Part shown: in pieces, positions 1 through 7,269 of the stretch
How positions within the stretch are numbered: the first letter of the stretch is position 1
Layout of the letters: each line of letters begins with the position of its first letter
NCBI GenBank assembly: GCA_902774215.1
Contig: CACYHU010000042.1
Span: forward strand, 1 to 45,963
DNA from: an uncultured Chloroflexota bacterium
Lineage (GTDB): Bacteria; Chloroflexota; Anaerolineae; Anaerolineales; Anaerolineaceae
DNA: 45,963 bases
Reading direction: 5' to 3'
Notes under the pieces: generated by a model
What the model was told of the DNA's origin: nothing
Database searches by the model: none
The model's input: the letters and a program-made list of their open reading frames with translations, nothing else
Program-made: the position numbers and the translations under genes

Positions 1-1130
1 ATCCAGTTATAAAGTGTCAGGTTATCGGGTCCGTATCCGGCACCGGTACGGATCTGGAAGGTTTCCATTACGAGGATGAACATCGGAACAAACATGGCAA
101 AAATCAGGAATATGCCTAAAAAGACCATAATCGGATAACGGGCAGAGCCCAGTTTCATCATTGTACTGTGCCCGCCTTTACCGCCAATCGTCTCATAAGA
201 TTTACGGGTACCAATAAAAGCCTGATTTGCCCAGATTGTACCGGAAGCCATGATGATCAGGAGGATCGCCATACAATAGCCTACCGTAGCGGAGCCCGTA
301 TTGATGAAGTCATGCATCTTGGTTGCGAGTGTGTAGTAACTTATACGCAACCCCAGGTTTGCCGCAACGCCATAAGTCCCGATAGACTTGCTCAAAGTCA
401 TGATCGCAGATGAGAGAACAGCGGGCATTACTAACGGGAGTGTGATGGAACGAAGAATATACACTTTACTTGCGCCTTGAATTTCCCCCATTTCCTCCAG
501 CTCACTGTTGATGGATCTGAGTGATCCTGAAACCATGATATATGTAAATGCGTAATAATGCAGCACCATACAGAGAATGATCGCTATAGGACCATAAGCA
601 AGCCAGTCCGGAATGTCCAGTCCAAGACCCTGCAGAAAACCGGGAGAGCCGCCCCGATTGTTACGGAATACCGCCAGCCATGCCATTGATTTGCACCATG
701 AAGGGATCATATACGGGATCATAATGCCAAGTGTCAGCCAGCGTTTGCCAGGCAGGTCACTGCGAACCATCAGCCAGGCTAATCCGGCACCCAGAGGTAC
801 AGCAAGAATCGTAACAAAGAAAGCAATCGTCAGGGAGTGCAGCAGAGGGGTAAAGAAATTTGCTTTGGCAAGCTTTCCCGTCAGCAGATACTTCCAATAA
901 TAAAGGGTAAAATCACCAACCTGTGCATCAGGTGTTGTTTTTTGGACGCGGCGCAGCTCCCCGGCTGCAAGAATAAACGTGGTACGCAGCATACGAATCA
1001 ACGGAATCGCGATGAGGAAAATCAACAGGACCAGTGAAATAAACACGATCATGTTAAATGGATTCGTAATTATATCCAGAAATTGATTCTTAAGCTTTTT
1101 CCACGAGAAAGGCTTTTTATTATCTGACAT
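1..1130 (-). CDS. ABC transporter permease, Fbp/Afu (ferric or sugar-phosphate) type, partial
   Basis: An open frame runs from an ATG at 1130 off the left edge, so only the first 376 residues are seen. A GAGGTGAG ribosome site sits just upstream of the ATG. The protein is strongly hydrophobic with several membrane segments. It carries an EAA-type coupling loop (EMGEIQGASKVYILRSITLP) that contacts the ATPase. After it comes a cytoplasmic linker ending 'YETIGGKGG' and then the start of a second membrane half, which is the layout of the long two-domain permeases of the FbpB/AfuB family. Family members move ferric ion, thiamine, polyamines or hexose phosphates; the substrate cannot be read from sequence. 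It is the first gene after its own promoter and shares an operator with the HAD/phosphomutase operon, so I infer a phosphorylated organic substrate is at least possible. The binding protein and ATPase would lie outside the window. Confidence 0.85.
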   Translation of the reverse strand, partial: MSDNKKPFSWKKLKNQFLDIITNPFNMIVFISLVLLIFLIAIPLIRMLRTTFILAAGELRRVQKTTPDAQVGDFTLYYWKYLLTGKLAKANFFTPLLHSLTIAFFVTILAVPLGAGLAWLMVRSDLPGKRWLTLGIMIPYMIPSWCKSMAWLAVFRNNRGGSPGFLQGLGLDIPDWLAYGPIAIILCMVLHYYAFTYIMVSGSLRSINSELEEMGEIQGASKVYILRSITLPLVMPAVLSSAIMTLSKSIGTYGVAANLGLRISYYTLATKMHDFINTGSATVGYCMAILLIIMASGTIWANQAFIGTRKSYETIGGKGGHSTMMKLGSARYPIMVFLGIFLIFAMFVPMFILVMETFQIRTGAGYGPDNLTLYNW

Positions 1131-1165
1131 TACTCACCTCTCAATTCAGGTGTATATTGACATTC

Positions 1166-1179
1166 CGAAAACGTTTTCG
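1166..1179. promoter_or_regulatory. LacI-family-type operator palindrome
   Basis: Perfect 14-bp palindrome CGAAAACGTTTTCG lying 36 bp before the permease start and 13 bp past its -10 box. An identical copy (17 bp identical including the flanking TTC) sits at 5129-5142 in the same relation to another promoter. The central ACGT and A/T-rich arms are typical of LacI/GalR-family operators. The regulator itself is not in the window. Confidence 0.8.
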
Positions 1180-1192
1180 TAATTATTATATT

Positions 1193-1221
1193 ATTTTATT
1201 TATTTCCGGTATGTTTGTCAA
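1193..1221 (-). promoter_or_regulatory. Sigma-70-type promoter of the permease unit
   Basis: On the minus strand TTGACA (1221-1216) and TAAAAT (1198-1193) are separated by exactly 17 bp. The start of transcription would fall just before the operator at 1166-1179, so repressor binding there should block initiation or early elongation. Confidence 0.75.
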
Positions 1222-1269
1222 TCCCGTTAACCTGTAAGATTTATGAATTATGGCTTTTGTAATACGAAA

Positions 1270-1308
1270 AATATGATTTTTTATATGTTTCTATTTACAA
1301 ATCATATT
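1270..1308 (-). terminator. Weak AT-rich hairpin at the 3' end of the phosphomutase gene
   Basis: AATATGATTT (1270-1279) and AAATCATATT (1299-1308) are perfect 10-bp inverted repeats straddling the stop codon; on the minus strand they are followed by a short U-run. The stem has only two GC pairs, so termination would be inefficient and some read-through into the permease unit is possible. Confidence 0.35.
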
Positions 1309-2829
1309 ATCATAAGCCATATTCACTTTTGAATAATTACCGTCTCGATCCAGCGCAATTCCGCGTCCGACGCCATCCGCAACCTGCAGATTCAAACCGC
1401 GTGATTCAATCATATCATCTAATTCTTCAAGCAATGCAGGTGCTGACCCCGGCTCCGTGCTCCGTCCGTCAAAAATCACGTGAAGATATACTTTCGGCAG
1501 GTCCTTTGCTATTTCAGCAACCGCAAGCGGATAATAAATCGATCCATGTGAAGACTTTTTGGAAAGCAATCCGATCAAATGCAGCGGACACCCTTTTTCT
1601 TTAGCTCTTTCTACAGCATTTATAAGCACAGGATTTTTCCTAAAGGAACCATCTAAAATTGCGGTATCCAGACGGATATCGTCCTGCGGAACTACACGTC
1701 CCGCCCCGATGTTGCTGTGTCCGGCTTCAGAATTACCGGGTTTGCCATCACCCAATCCCACATAACTGCCGGAAGCGTGCAAAGATGAATGTGACTCATT
1801 TTCAAGCAGACTATCCCAGTAAGGTGTTTCACCGAGAAAAATCGCATCATTATCAGTCTTGTCACCTAATCCCCAGCCGTCACAGATGATCAGCAGCATT
1901 TTGCGGCCTTTTCCGAAATCATGTCCGCTGTAAAGAACCTCGCCATCCATCACTGCCGGCTGTTTTATTCCCATTACACTCAGGACAGTCGGTGCAATAT
2001 CTTTAAGTGACCCATCCTTCAGAATGATTGGATCATTCCTTAAAGGGTCGATCATGATGAATGCCACGAGATTGGATGTATGTGCTACATGCGGTTTTCC
2101 TTTTTCCGTATGCAGCATTTCGATGTTGCCATGATCAGCTGTAACCGCAATAACATATCCGGCTTTCCGTGCAGCTGTAATGACTTGTTCCAAAGCTTTG
2201 CTTACATGACCTGCGGCTTCAATCTTTGCAGCATCATTTGAAGTATGACCGATCACATCTCCGTTGGCAAAATTGGTAACGATGAAATCATATTTACCCA
2301 GTGCACTCACTACTTTTTCAGCAACTTCAGGAAGTGACAGTTCCGGTTTTGTATCAAACGGTACTCCCTTCAATGATGGAACACAGGTATCCACCTCTCC
2401 GGGAAAAGGCTGGTTTTCTCCGCCGTTCAGAAAAAAAGTAACATGCGCGAATTTTTCCGATTCAGAACAGTGAAACTGTGTTTTACCGGCTTTGCTCAGT
2501 ATTTCAGCAAGTGGCATCTTCACATGAGACGGACCGAAAGCAACCGGTAAATTTTTAAATTTCTCATGATAAAGTGTCAAAATTGTAAAATCAAGATCTT
2601 TCAGAAGTCTCCGATCTGTTTTATCAAAAGACGGATCAGTAAACATTTCTGTCAGTTCTATCTCCCGTTCTCCCCGGCGGCAGCAAAAAACCACACTATC
2701 ACCATCCTGAATATATCCGGTGCCAAGCGTAATTGGGTTCAGAGAGTAATCGATTTCACCCTTTGCATAGGATTCGCGGACAAGTTCTGCGAGTTCATGC
2801 CCTCCATGTGTAACCTTTTTTGCAATCAT
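1291..2829 (-). CDS. Circularly permuted cofactor-independent phosphoglycerate mutase homologue
   Basis: A 512-residue member of the GpmI/alkaline-phosphatase superfamily with rearranged order. Residues about 7-300 match the second part of ordinary GpmI: Arg52/Arg55, Lys126 in ESEKFAHVTFF, metal ligands Asp191/His195 (NGDVIGH), Asp232/His233 (TADHGN), His250 (AHTSN), then the usual C-terminal 'P.VMDGEVL'. Residues about 311-510 match the usual N-terminal part: Asp317 in IICDGWG, nucleophile Ser367 in GNSEAGH, His428, Asp454 in FDGRS, Arg489 and DRD. The new termini fall between the normal 'AYD.M' and 'GG...Y..G' segments, and about 15 residues bridge the old ends. The catalytic motifs I looked for are all kept, so a metal-dependent phosphomutase or phosphatase is likely; whether the substrate is phosphoglycerate is open. 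The ATG overlaps the upstream stop (TAATG), so it is translationally coupled to the HAD genes. Family assignment is firm; exact substrate is not. Confidence 0.9.
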   Translation of the reverse strand: MIAKKVTHGGHELAELVRESYAKGEIDYSLNPITLGTGYIQDGDSVVFCCRRGEREIELTEMFTDPSFDKTDRRLLKDLDFTILTLYHEKFKNLPVAFGPSHVKMPLAEILSKAGKTQFHCSESEKFAHVTFFLNGGENQPFPGEVDTCVPSLKGVPFDTKPELSLPEVAEKVVSALGKYDFIVTNFANGDVIGHTSNDAAKIEAAGHVSKALEQVITAARKAGYVIAVTADHGNIEMLHTEKGKPHVAHTSNLVAFIMIDPLRNDPIILKDGSLKDIAPTVLSVMGIKQPAVMDGEVLYSGHDFGKGRKMLLIICDGWGLGDKTDNDAIFLGETPYWDSLLENESHSSLHASGSYVGLGDGKPGNSEAGHSNIGAGRVVPQDDIRLDTAILDGSFRKNPVLINAVERAKEKGCPLHLIGLLSKKSSHGSIYYPLAVAEIAKDLPKVYLHVIFDGRSTEPGSAPALLEELDDMIESRGLNLQVADGVGRGIALDRDGNYSKVNMAYDNMICK

Positions 2830-3614
2830 TAGTTTTCACCTCCCGGCCATGCCTTCTCCGGCGGTATCATAGCCTGTAAATTTACTTTCCCCGGTTCCGG
2901 AAACAGATCCAGCAGCTGCGGAAACTTAAAAATTACACAATCTGGGCGGTTTTCTGAAGTAAGACTGTATTTCTTTGCTCCCCATTTAGCGGCAATGGTT
3001 ATTCCCATATTTACAGCCTTCGCCCCAATAATATCGCGATCCAGATTATCTCCAAGAAATGCACTGTTTTCTGCCGGAATTCCGACTTCATTTATCGCAT
3101 AATAATAAATTGCAGGTCCCGGTTTCCGTACATAACAAATGGAAGACTGCTGAACAGTTTTGAAATACGGACGCAGACCATCCTCATCCAGCCACTCATC
3201 AACTTCTTTTGTCCCGACCAAATCCGAAATAATTCCTACAGAAAATCCACGGCGGTTCAGTTCTTTAACTGTATCAGCACCGCCATCGACCACAACACGG
3301 CGACCTTTTGTTTTCCGATATTGATACGTCAGCTCACCTGCGTATTTTTTTATTCTCTCCGGATCATAGTCATAAGCAAGCCATCTGCTCCACAAAACCT
3401 GCTCCGGTGCTTCACAGAAATATTTCAGCGCCCATTCACGGTAAATATCATATCTTGGCGAAATCACTTCATCATATAATATTTCAGGATCCATATCTGT
3501 ATCACACATCTGTGCTATTTTACGCTTCGCTTCGAGAATATAATCCTTTTCCTTCAGAACAACCCGGAAAGTATCTCCCAAATCAATATAAATTGCTCGA
3601 ATATCAGTATTCAA
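2829..3614 (-). CDS. HAD-family hydrolase, third tandem paralogue
   Basis: A 261-residue haloacid-dehalogenase-fold protein. Motif I is Asp11 in 'YIDLGDT', motif II the Ser of 'VGIISD', motif III the Lys of 'VRKPGP', motif IV 'LGDNLDRD'. The Asp two residues after the nucleophile, the general acid of most HAD phosphatases, is Gly here as in both neighbours. The start is TTG at 3614, chosen because AAGGAGG lies 5-6 nt upstream inside the previous gene and the N-terminus then aligns with its two paralogues; there is no gap to the upstream stop. The stop overlaps the phosphomutase ATG by one base. Shared unusual segments with the paralogues (a W..WL..DY stretch and KGRR near residue 100) mark a local gene triplication. 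A phosphatase acting on a small phosphorylated metabolite is the likeliest role; the substrate is unknown. Confidence 0.85.
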   Translation of the reverse strand: MNTDIRAIYIDLGDTFRVVLKEKDYILEAKRKIAQMCDTDMDPEILYDEVISPRYDIYREWALKYFCEAPEQVLWSRWLAYDYDPERIKKYAGELTYQYRKTKGRRVVVDGGADTVKELNRRGFSVGIISDLVGTKEVDEWLDEDGLRPYFKTVQQSSICYVRKPGPAIYYYAINEVGIPAENSAFLGDNLDRDIIGAKAVNMGITIAAKWGAKKYSLTSENRPDCVIFKFPQLLDLFPEPGKVNLQAMIPPEKAWPGGEN

Positions 3615-4349
3615 TCAGGCCTCCTTCGGTGGAAACAGAGCAAGAAGCTCATAGAAATCATTTACGACTGCATCCGGAGGATTTTCTCCGTTTGGATCAA
3701 CAGGATGCTTTTTTTCAGGAGAATTGTAAATAACATTATAAGCAATTCCCGCTTCACGGGCACCTTCTATATCGCGTTCTTGGTTATCAGCAACCGAAGC
3801 AATCTCTTCACAGGGAATTCCAAGGTCACGGCTGCAGACCCGGTATATTTCAGAATCCGGTTTTCTCAGACCGCATTCCGGTGAAAGGATCACTGAGGAA
3901 AAAAGATCACTCAGACCGTCTTCCTCAAGCCAATCATATACTTCTGTCTCACCTATCAGGTTGCTGATGATGCCAAGTTTATATTCCCTACGGTAAAGTT
4001 CGCGCAGAACTTCCTCACCATGATCAACTAAAAAACGGCGGCCTTTTGATTGACGGTATTCATAAGATAACTTATGTCTGTTTTTCATGATCAGGTCTCT
4101 CGGATAATCAAAAAGCAGCCACCTGCACCATAGCTCTTCATCATCTGATTCCCTATTCTCTCTGAGAGCCCATTCACGATATTTTTCATAACGTTCTTCA
4201 ACCATCTGATAAAAATCTTCAAAAGGCAGTTCTGTACCGGCCAGGTTTGCCATATTGATTCGACCTTTTTCCATCCATTTTTCATCTTTTATTGCTATAC
4301 GCAAAGTACCGCCAAGGTCAAAAACAATTGCTTTGATATTTTTATTCAT
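3615..4349 (-). CDS. HAD-family hydrolase, second tandem paralogue
   Basis: A 244-residue HAD-fold protein. It has Asp11 in 'VFDLGGT' (again without the second Asp), Ser in 'LGIISN', Lys in 'LRKPDSEIY' and a motif IV that reads 'VADNQERD' instead of the usual GDN. The helical cap lies between motifs I and II, roughly residues 18-110, and shares with the next gene the ELW..WLL.DY and SKGRR segments. It starts ATG with AAGGG about 8 nt upstream and lies 5 nt after the previous HAD gene and immediately before the next, so all are co-transcribed. It is closer in sequence to the third copy than to the first. Its role is unknown; a phosphatase on a sugar or acid phosphate supplied by this operon is an inference. 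Confidence 0.85.
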   Translation of the reverse strand: MNKNIKAIVFDLGGTLRIAIKDEKWMEKGRINMANLAGTELPFEDFYQMVEERYEKYREWALRENRESDDEELWCRWLLFDYPRDLIMKNRHKLSYEYRQSKGRRFLVDHGEEVLRELYRREYKLGIISNLIGETEVYDWLEEDGLSDLFSSVILSPECGLRKPDSEIYRVCSRDLGIPCEEIASVADNQERDIEGAREAGIAYNVIYNSPEKKHPVDPNGENPPDAVVNDFYELLALFPPKEA

Positions 4350-4354
4350 GTTTA

Positions 4355-5092
4355 TTACCCTTTTCTGTCAGGGAATATATCCAGCAGTTCATGGAGTGAG
4401 GTAATTACATGATCCGGAATAAATTCTCTGCCTGTTGCCTTTTCCCTGTTCAGTGTATCAGGTTCATCGATTCGGATCATCATCCCAAAACCTGCTGCCT
4501 GAGTTCCTTCAACATCACGAACCGGATTATCCCCGACATATGCACAATTTTCAGGTTTTGTACCGATACACCTGCACGCAAGATAATAGATTTCCGGATC
4601 CGGTTTGCGCAGTCGTACTTTTGACGAGAGAATTGTTGTTTTGAAAAAACGAGCGACATGATCTTCCACCATCCAATCCGGAATTTCAGTTTCGGTGATT
4701 GTGTTGGCAATGATCCCCATGGTATAACCTTTACGGTCAAGTCCTTCCAATGTCTCACGCACATCAGGGCGGGCAACACGGCGGCCGTCATGATCGCGCC
4801 ACAGACGCGTCAGCCGGCTGGCATGGGAAGCAATCAATTCCGGATCGTAATCCGGAAGCAAATACTGCATCCATAGTTCCATCTCAGAGCAATCGAGGAG
4901 AGACGTTTTAGCATATTTTCGATAAGCTTGCCAGCGTGTTTCAAGTTTTTCAAAAAATGCATCGTGTGTTTCCTTCGTTTTTGTCAAACGCATCAATTCA
5001 GTCTCTGCCGCATCAATAAAAGCTTTATCAGGCAAAACAACACGCAGGGTATTTCCTACATCAAAAAATATTGTTTGTATATCTTTATCCAT
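4355..5092 (-). CDS. HAD-family hydrolase, first tandem paralogue
   Basis: A 245-residue HAD-fold protein and first gene of the operon. Motif I is Asp11 in 'FFDVGNT', motif III Lys in 'LRKPDPEIY', motif IV 'VGDNPVRD'. The motif II Ser/Thr of its paralogues is Ala ('MGIIANT'), and the +2 Asp of motif I is Gly, so its chemistry may differ from a standard phosphatase. A GGAGG site lies just upstream of the ATG, and a strong promoter with a LacI-type operator precedes it at 5129-5184. The three paralogues may have split substrates or functions after duplication. Without a known close relative the substrate remains open. Confidence 0.85.
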   Translation of the reverse strand: MDKDIQTIFFDVGNTLRVVLPDKAFIDAAETELMRLTKTKETHDAFFEKLETRWQAYRKYAKTSLLDCSEMELWMQYLLPDYDPELIASHASRLTRLWRDHDGRRVARPDVRETLEGLDRKGYTMGIIANTITETEIPDWMVEDHVARFFKTTILSSKVRLRKPDPEIYYLACRCIGTKPENCAYVGDNPVRDVEGTQAAGFGMMIRIDEPDTLNREKATGREFIPDHVITSLHELLDIFPDRKG

Positions 5093-5128
5093 AATGCCCT
5101 CCTCGATGAGATCATTTTTTATTATTTC

Positions 5129-5142
5129 CGAAAACGTTTTCG
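5129..5142. promoter_or_regulatory. LacI-family-type operator palindrome, second copy
   Basis: The same perfect CGAAAACGTTTTCG palindrome as at 1166-1179, 13 bp past the -10 box of the HAD operon promoter and 36 bp before the first start codon. Operator-to--10 and operator-to-ATG spacings equal those of the permease unit, which points to one repressor controlling both. Confidence 0.8.
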
Positions 5143-5155
5143 AAAGTATGTATTT

Positions 5156-5184
5156 ATTCTAAATCTGTTTTTCCCGATTGTCAA
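5156..5184 (-). promoter_or_regulatory. Sigma-70-type promoter of the HAD/phosphomutase operon
   Basis: Minus-strand TTGACA (5184-5179), a 17-bp spacer and TAGAAT (5161-5156). Near-consensus, hence likely strong when the operator just downstream is free. Confidence 0.8.
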
Positions 5185-5249
5185 TAGATTTTCATTGACT
5201 ATTTTTACGAATTATTCAGCTTATTGAGACTTACGGAAAAGCTTCGATA

Positions 5250-5277
5250 TTCAATATTATCTAAAATGTGTTATGAT
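5250..5277 (+). promoter_or_regulatory. Possible promoter of glgA
   Basis: TTCAAT (5250-5255) and TATGAT (5272-5277) with a 16-bp spacer, about 50 bp before the glgA start. The -35 match is modest. It lies divergent to the HAD operon promoter, about 65 bp away from it. Confidence 0.4.
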
Positions 5278-5326
5278 AATAAAAATTCAAAAATATCCTC
5301 AGTTTAGCTGAAGGGGAGGTATCAAT

Positions 5327-7081
5327 ATGAAAATTTTATTTGTAACCAGCGAATGTGCTCCGTTCAGTAAATCCGGAGGATTGGCAGATGTTGCTTTTTC
5401 TCTTCCCCCCGCTTTACAAAAAGCAGGTAATGAAGTTGCCATCATTACACCGTTTTATCAATGTGTACGGGAAAAATTCGGTCAGGAAATTACCAGAGTC
5501 TGCGAAAGAACAATACAGCATGGACAATGGTCTTATCCCATTGAACTCTACCGCGGGTATCGGGATGGTGTAACCGTATGGTTCGTTGACTATGCACCTT
5601 TCTTTGACAGGCCGAAATTGTATGGTTACAAAGACGATAAAATGCGGTTTGCCATGTTCAGCAGGGCTGTTCTCGAAGTATTGGGAGATCTTGATTTCCG
5701 GCCTGAAATTCTTCACTGCAACGATTGGGAAACTGCTTTGACAGTCATTTATCTGAAAAATGACCAATCATGGCGCAAGGATCTTCAGGGAATTAAAACT
5801 GTCTATACGATCCATAATATTGCTTATCAAGGCCAGTTTGGTGAAAAAGACCTCACGACAACTTTTGCGCTGCCGGAAGGTTGGTACCAGGGCGGTTTGG
5901 GATATGAATATGAAGGCCGGCATGATGTAAACCTGATGAAAGGTGCCATGCTTATGGCAGATGCTGTTTCGACTGTATCCCCTAATTACGCAAGAGAGCT
6001 TCACAGTTCCAAATATGCAATGGGACTTGAAGGTGTGGCCGACATGGTCGATTATAAGCTATACGGCATACTCAACGGGATCGATATGGACCATTATGAT
6101 CCGGCAAAAGATCCGCGTATTCCCCAAAATTTTGATATCAGACATATGAAGGGAAAGCACATCTGTAAAGCAAGTATCCAAAAGAAATTCGGTCTGGATG
6201 TCATGCCTGAGTATCCGCTGCTGGCTTCTGTTGCGCGTCTTAATGAACAGAAGGGTATCGAATTGATAAAAGAAGCTCTCCCCGGTATTATGAATATGGG
6301 TGTTCAGCTGATCGTTTTCGGCCAGGGAGAACAGCAGTATATCGATTTCTTCCAAAAAGCCAGAAAAAAATGGCCGGGGCACGGTTTATCTCAAATGATG
6401 GCAATGCGTTACGGGACGGTGCCGATCGTTCATGAAACCGGAGGACTAAAAGATTCTGTCCGGCCATACAGCTCTTTTGACGGTCTTGGTGACGGTTTTT
6501 CCTTTATCACTTATCATTCAAAAGCCCTCTATCTTGCAATTCAGGCCGCGGTCAAGATCTACTTTGGGGATAATAAAACTTTTAAAATACTTCAGAAACG
6601 CTGCATGAAAAAAGATTTCTCATGGACTAAAAGCGCTGAGCAATATAATCAGATGTACAGCGAAATCTATGTAGGCGGAAGCGGAGAACCAATTCCATTC
6701 AGTGAAGCCTTCGATAAGCTGAAAACAGCTTTCTCAGAATTGGATAAACAAAGCCGGGAAAAACATCATCTCAAACTCGATAAAAATTATTCCCGTGTTA
6801 TTCAATTTGAAATTACAGGGCCCGGAGAAGGTGTTTTTTATATGAAATTTACTCCGAAAAAGACTGTAATTGTTCCGGAAAAACATCCCAATCCGGATGC
6901 CACATTTGCGTCAAGTTTTGATCATTTCCTGGGTATGGCAAAGGGAGAACTCTCTGCGGACAGGCTTTTCATCACCGGACAGATGAAAGTATCGGGAAAT
7001 ATCGCGAAAGGTGCCGAACTCCGTCATTTTTTGAACCCGGTCAAAAAACGCTCCTCTTCCCGGAAGAAAAAGGAGCAATAA
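5327..7081 (+). CDS. glgA: Glycogen synthase (GT5) with C-terminal SCP2 domain; internal in-frame gap
   Basis: A 584-residue protein. Residues 1-455 are a GT5 glycogen synthase, which transfers glucose from ADP-glucose to glycogen. The N-terminal lobe has the nucleotide-sugar loop SKSGGLADV (Lys15), and 'HNIAYQG' and 'LNGIDMDHYDP' are present. The C-terminal lobe jumps from KKWPG (residue 351) straight to HGLSQMMAMRYGT, so about 31 residues found in GlgA proteins are missing, including the conserved Glu of the EPCGL active-site motif. The reading frame is kept. Residues about 461-570 form an SCP2-like domain (FYMKFTPKK, FDHFLGMAKGELSADRLFITG) followed by a basic tail; this domain is not part of ordinary GlgA. 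A strong AAGGGGAGG site precedes the ATG. As written the enzyme is probably inactive; an assembly or sequencing deletion is the alternative. Confidence 0.9.
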   Translation: MKILFVTSECAPFSKSGGLADVAFSLPPALQKAGNEVAIITPFYQCVREKFGQEITRVCERTIQHGQWSYPIELYRGYRDGVTVWFVDYAPFFDRPKLYGYKDDKMRFAMFSRAVLEVLGDLDFRPEILHCNDWETALTVIYLKNDQSWRKDLQGIKTVYTIHNIAYQGQFGEKDLTTTFALPEGWYQGGLGYEYEGRHDVNLMKGAMLMADAVSTVSPNYARELHSSKYAMGLEGVADMVDYKLYGILNGIDMDHYDPAKDPRIPQNFDIRHMKGKHICKASIQKKFGLDVMPEYPLLASVARLNEQKGIELIKEALPGIMNMGVQLIVFGQGEQQYIDFFQKARKKWPGHGLSQMMAMRYGTVPIVHETGGLKDSVRPYSSFDGLGDGFSFITYHSKALYLAIQAAVKIYFGDNKTFKILQKRCMKKDFSWTKSAEQYNQMYSEIYVGGSGEPIPFSEAFDKLKTAFSELDKQSREKHHLKLDKNYSRVIQFEITGPGEGVFYMKFTPKKTVIVPEKHPNPDATFASSFDHFLGMAKGELSADRLFITGQMKVSGNIAKGAELRHFLNPVKKRSSSRKKKEQ

Positions 7082-7129
7082 TCAATTTATAATTATTTTA
7101 TCTGACATACAACATAATTTTGTACGGAC

Positions 7130-7182
7130 AGAAAATCAGCCGCATTATACCGATACAGGGAAATATCGACGGCTGATTTTCT
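7130..7182 (+). terminator. Inverted repeat downstream of glgA
   Basis: AGAAAATCAGCCG (7130-7142) and CGGCTGATTTTCT (7170-7182) form a perfect 13-bp stem with a 27-nt loop, 50 bp after the glgA stop and between two convergent genes. There is no clean T-run after the stem, so termination is likely but not textbook. The rest of 7183-7269 shows nothing else. Confidence 0.5.
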
Positions 7183-7269
7183 ACTATAAAAGCTAACTTT
7201 GCATTCCGGAGGACATGCTTCGCAATGCGCGGGATCAGTCGAAAATTTCTCTGCTGATTTTTAGTCACC

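Noticed and set aside
168-1037. Several short plus-strand frames at the left edge
   Set aside because: They lie opposite the ABC permease frame, which reads through without stops, has membrane character and a ribosome site.
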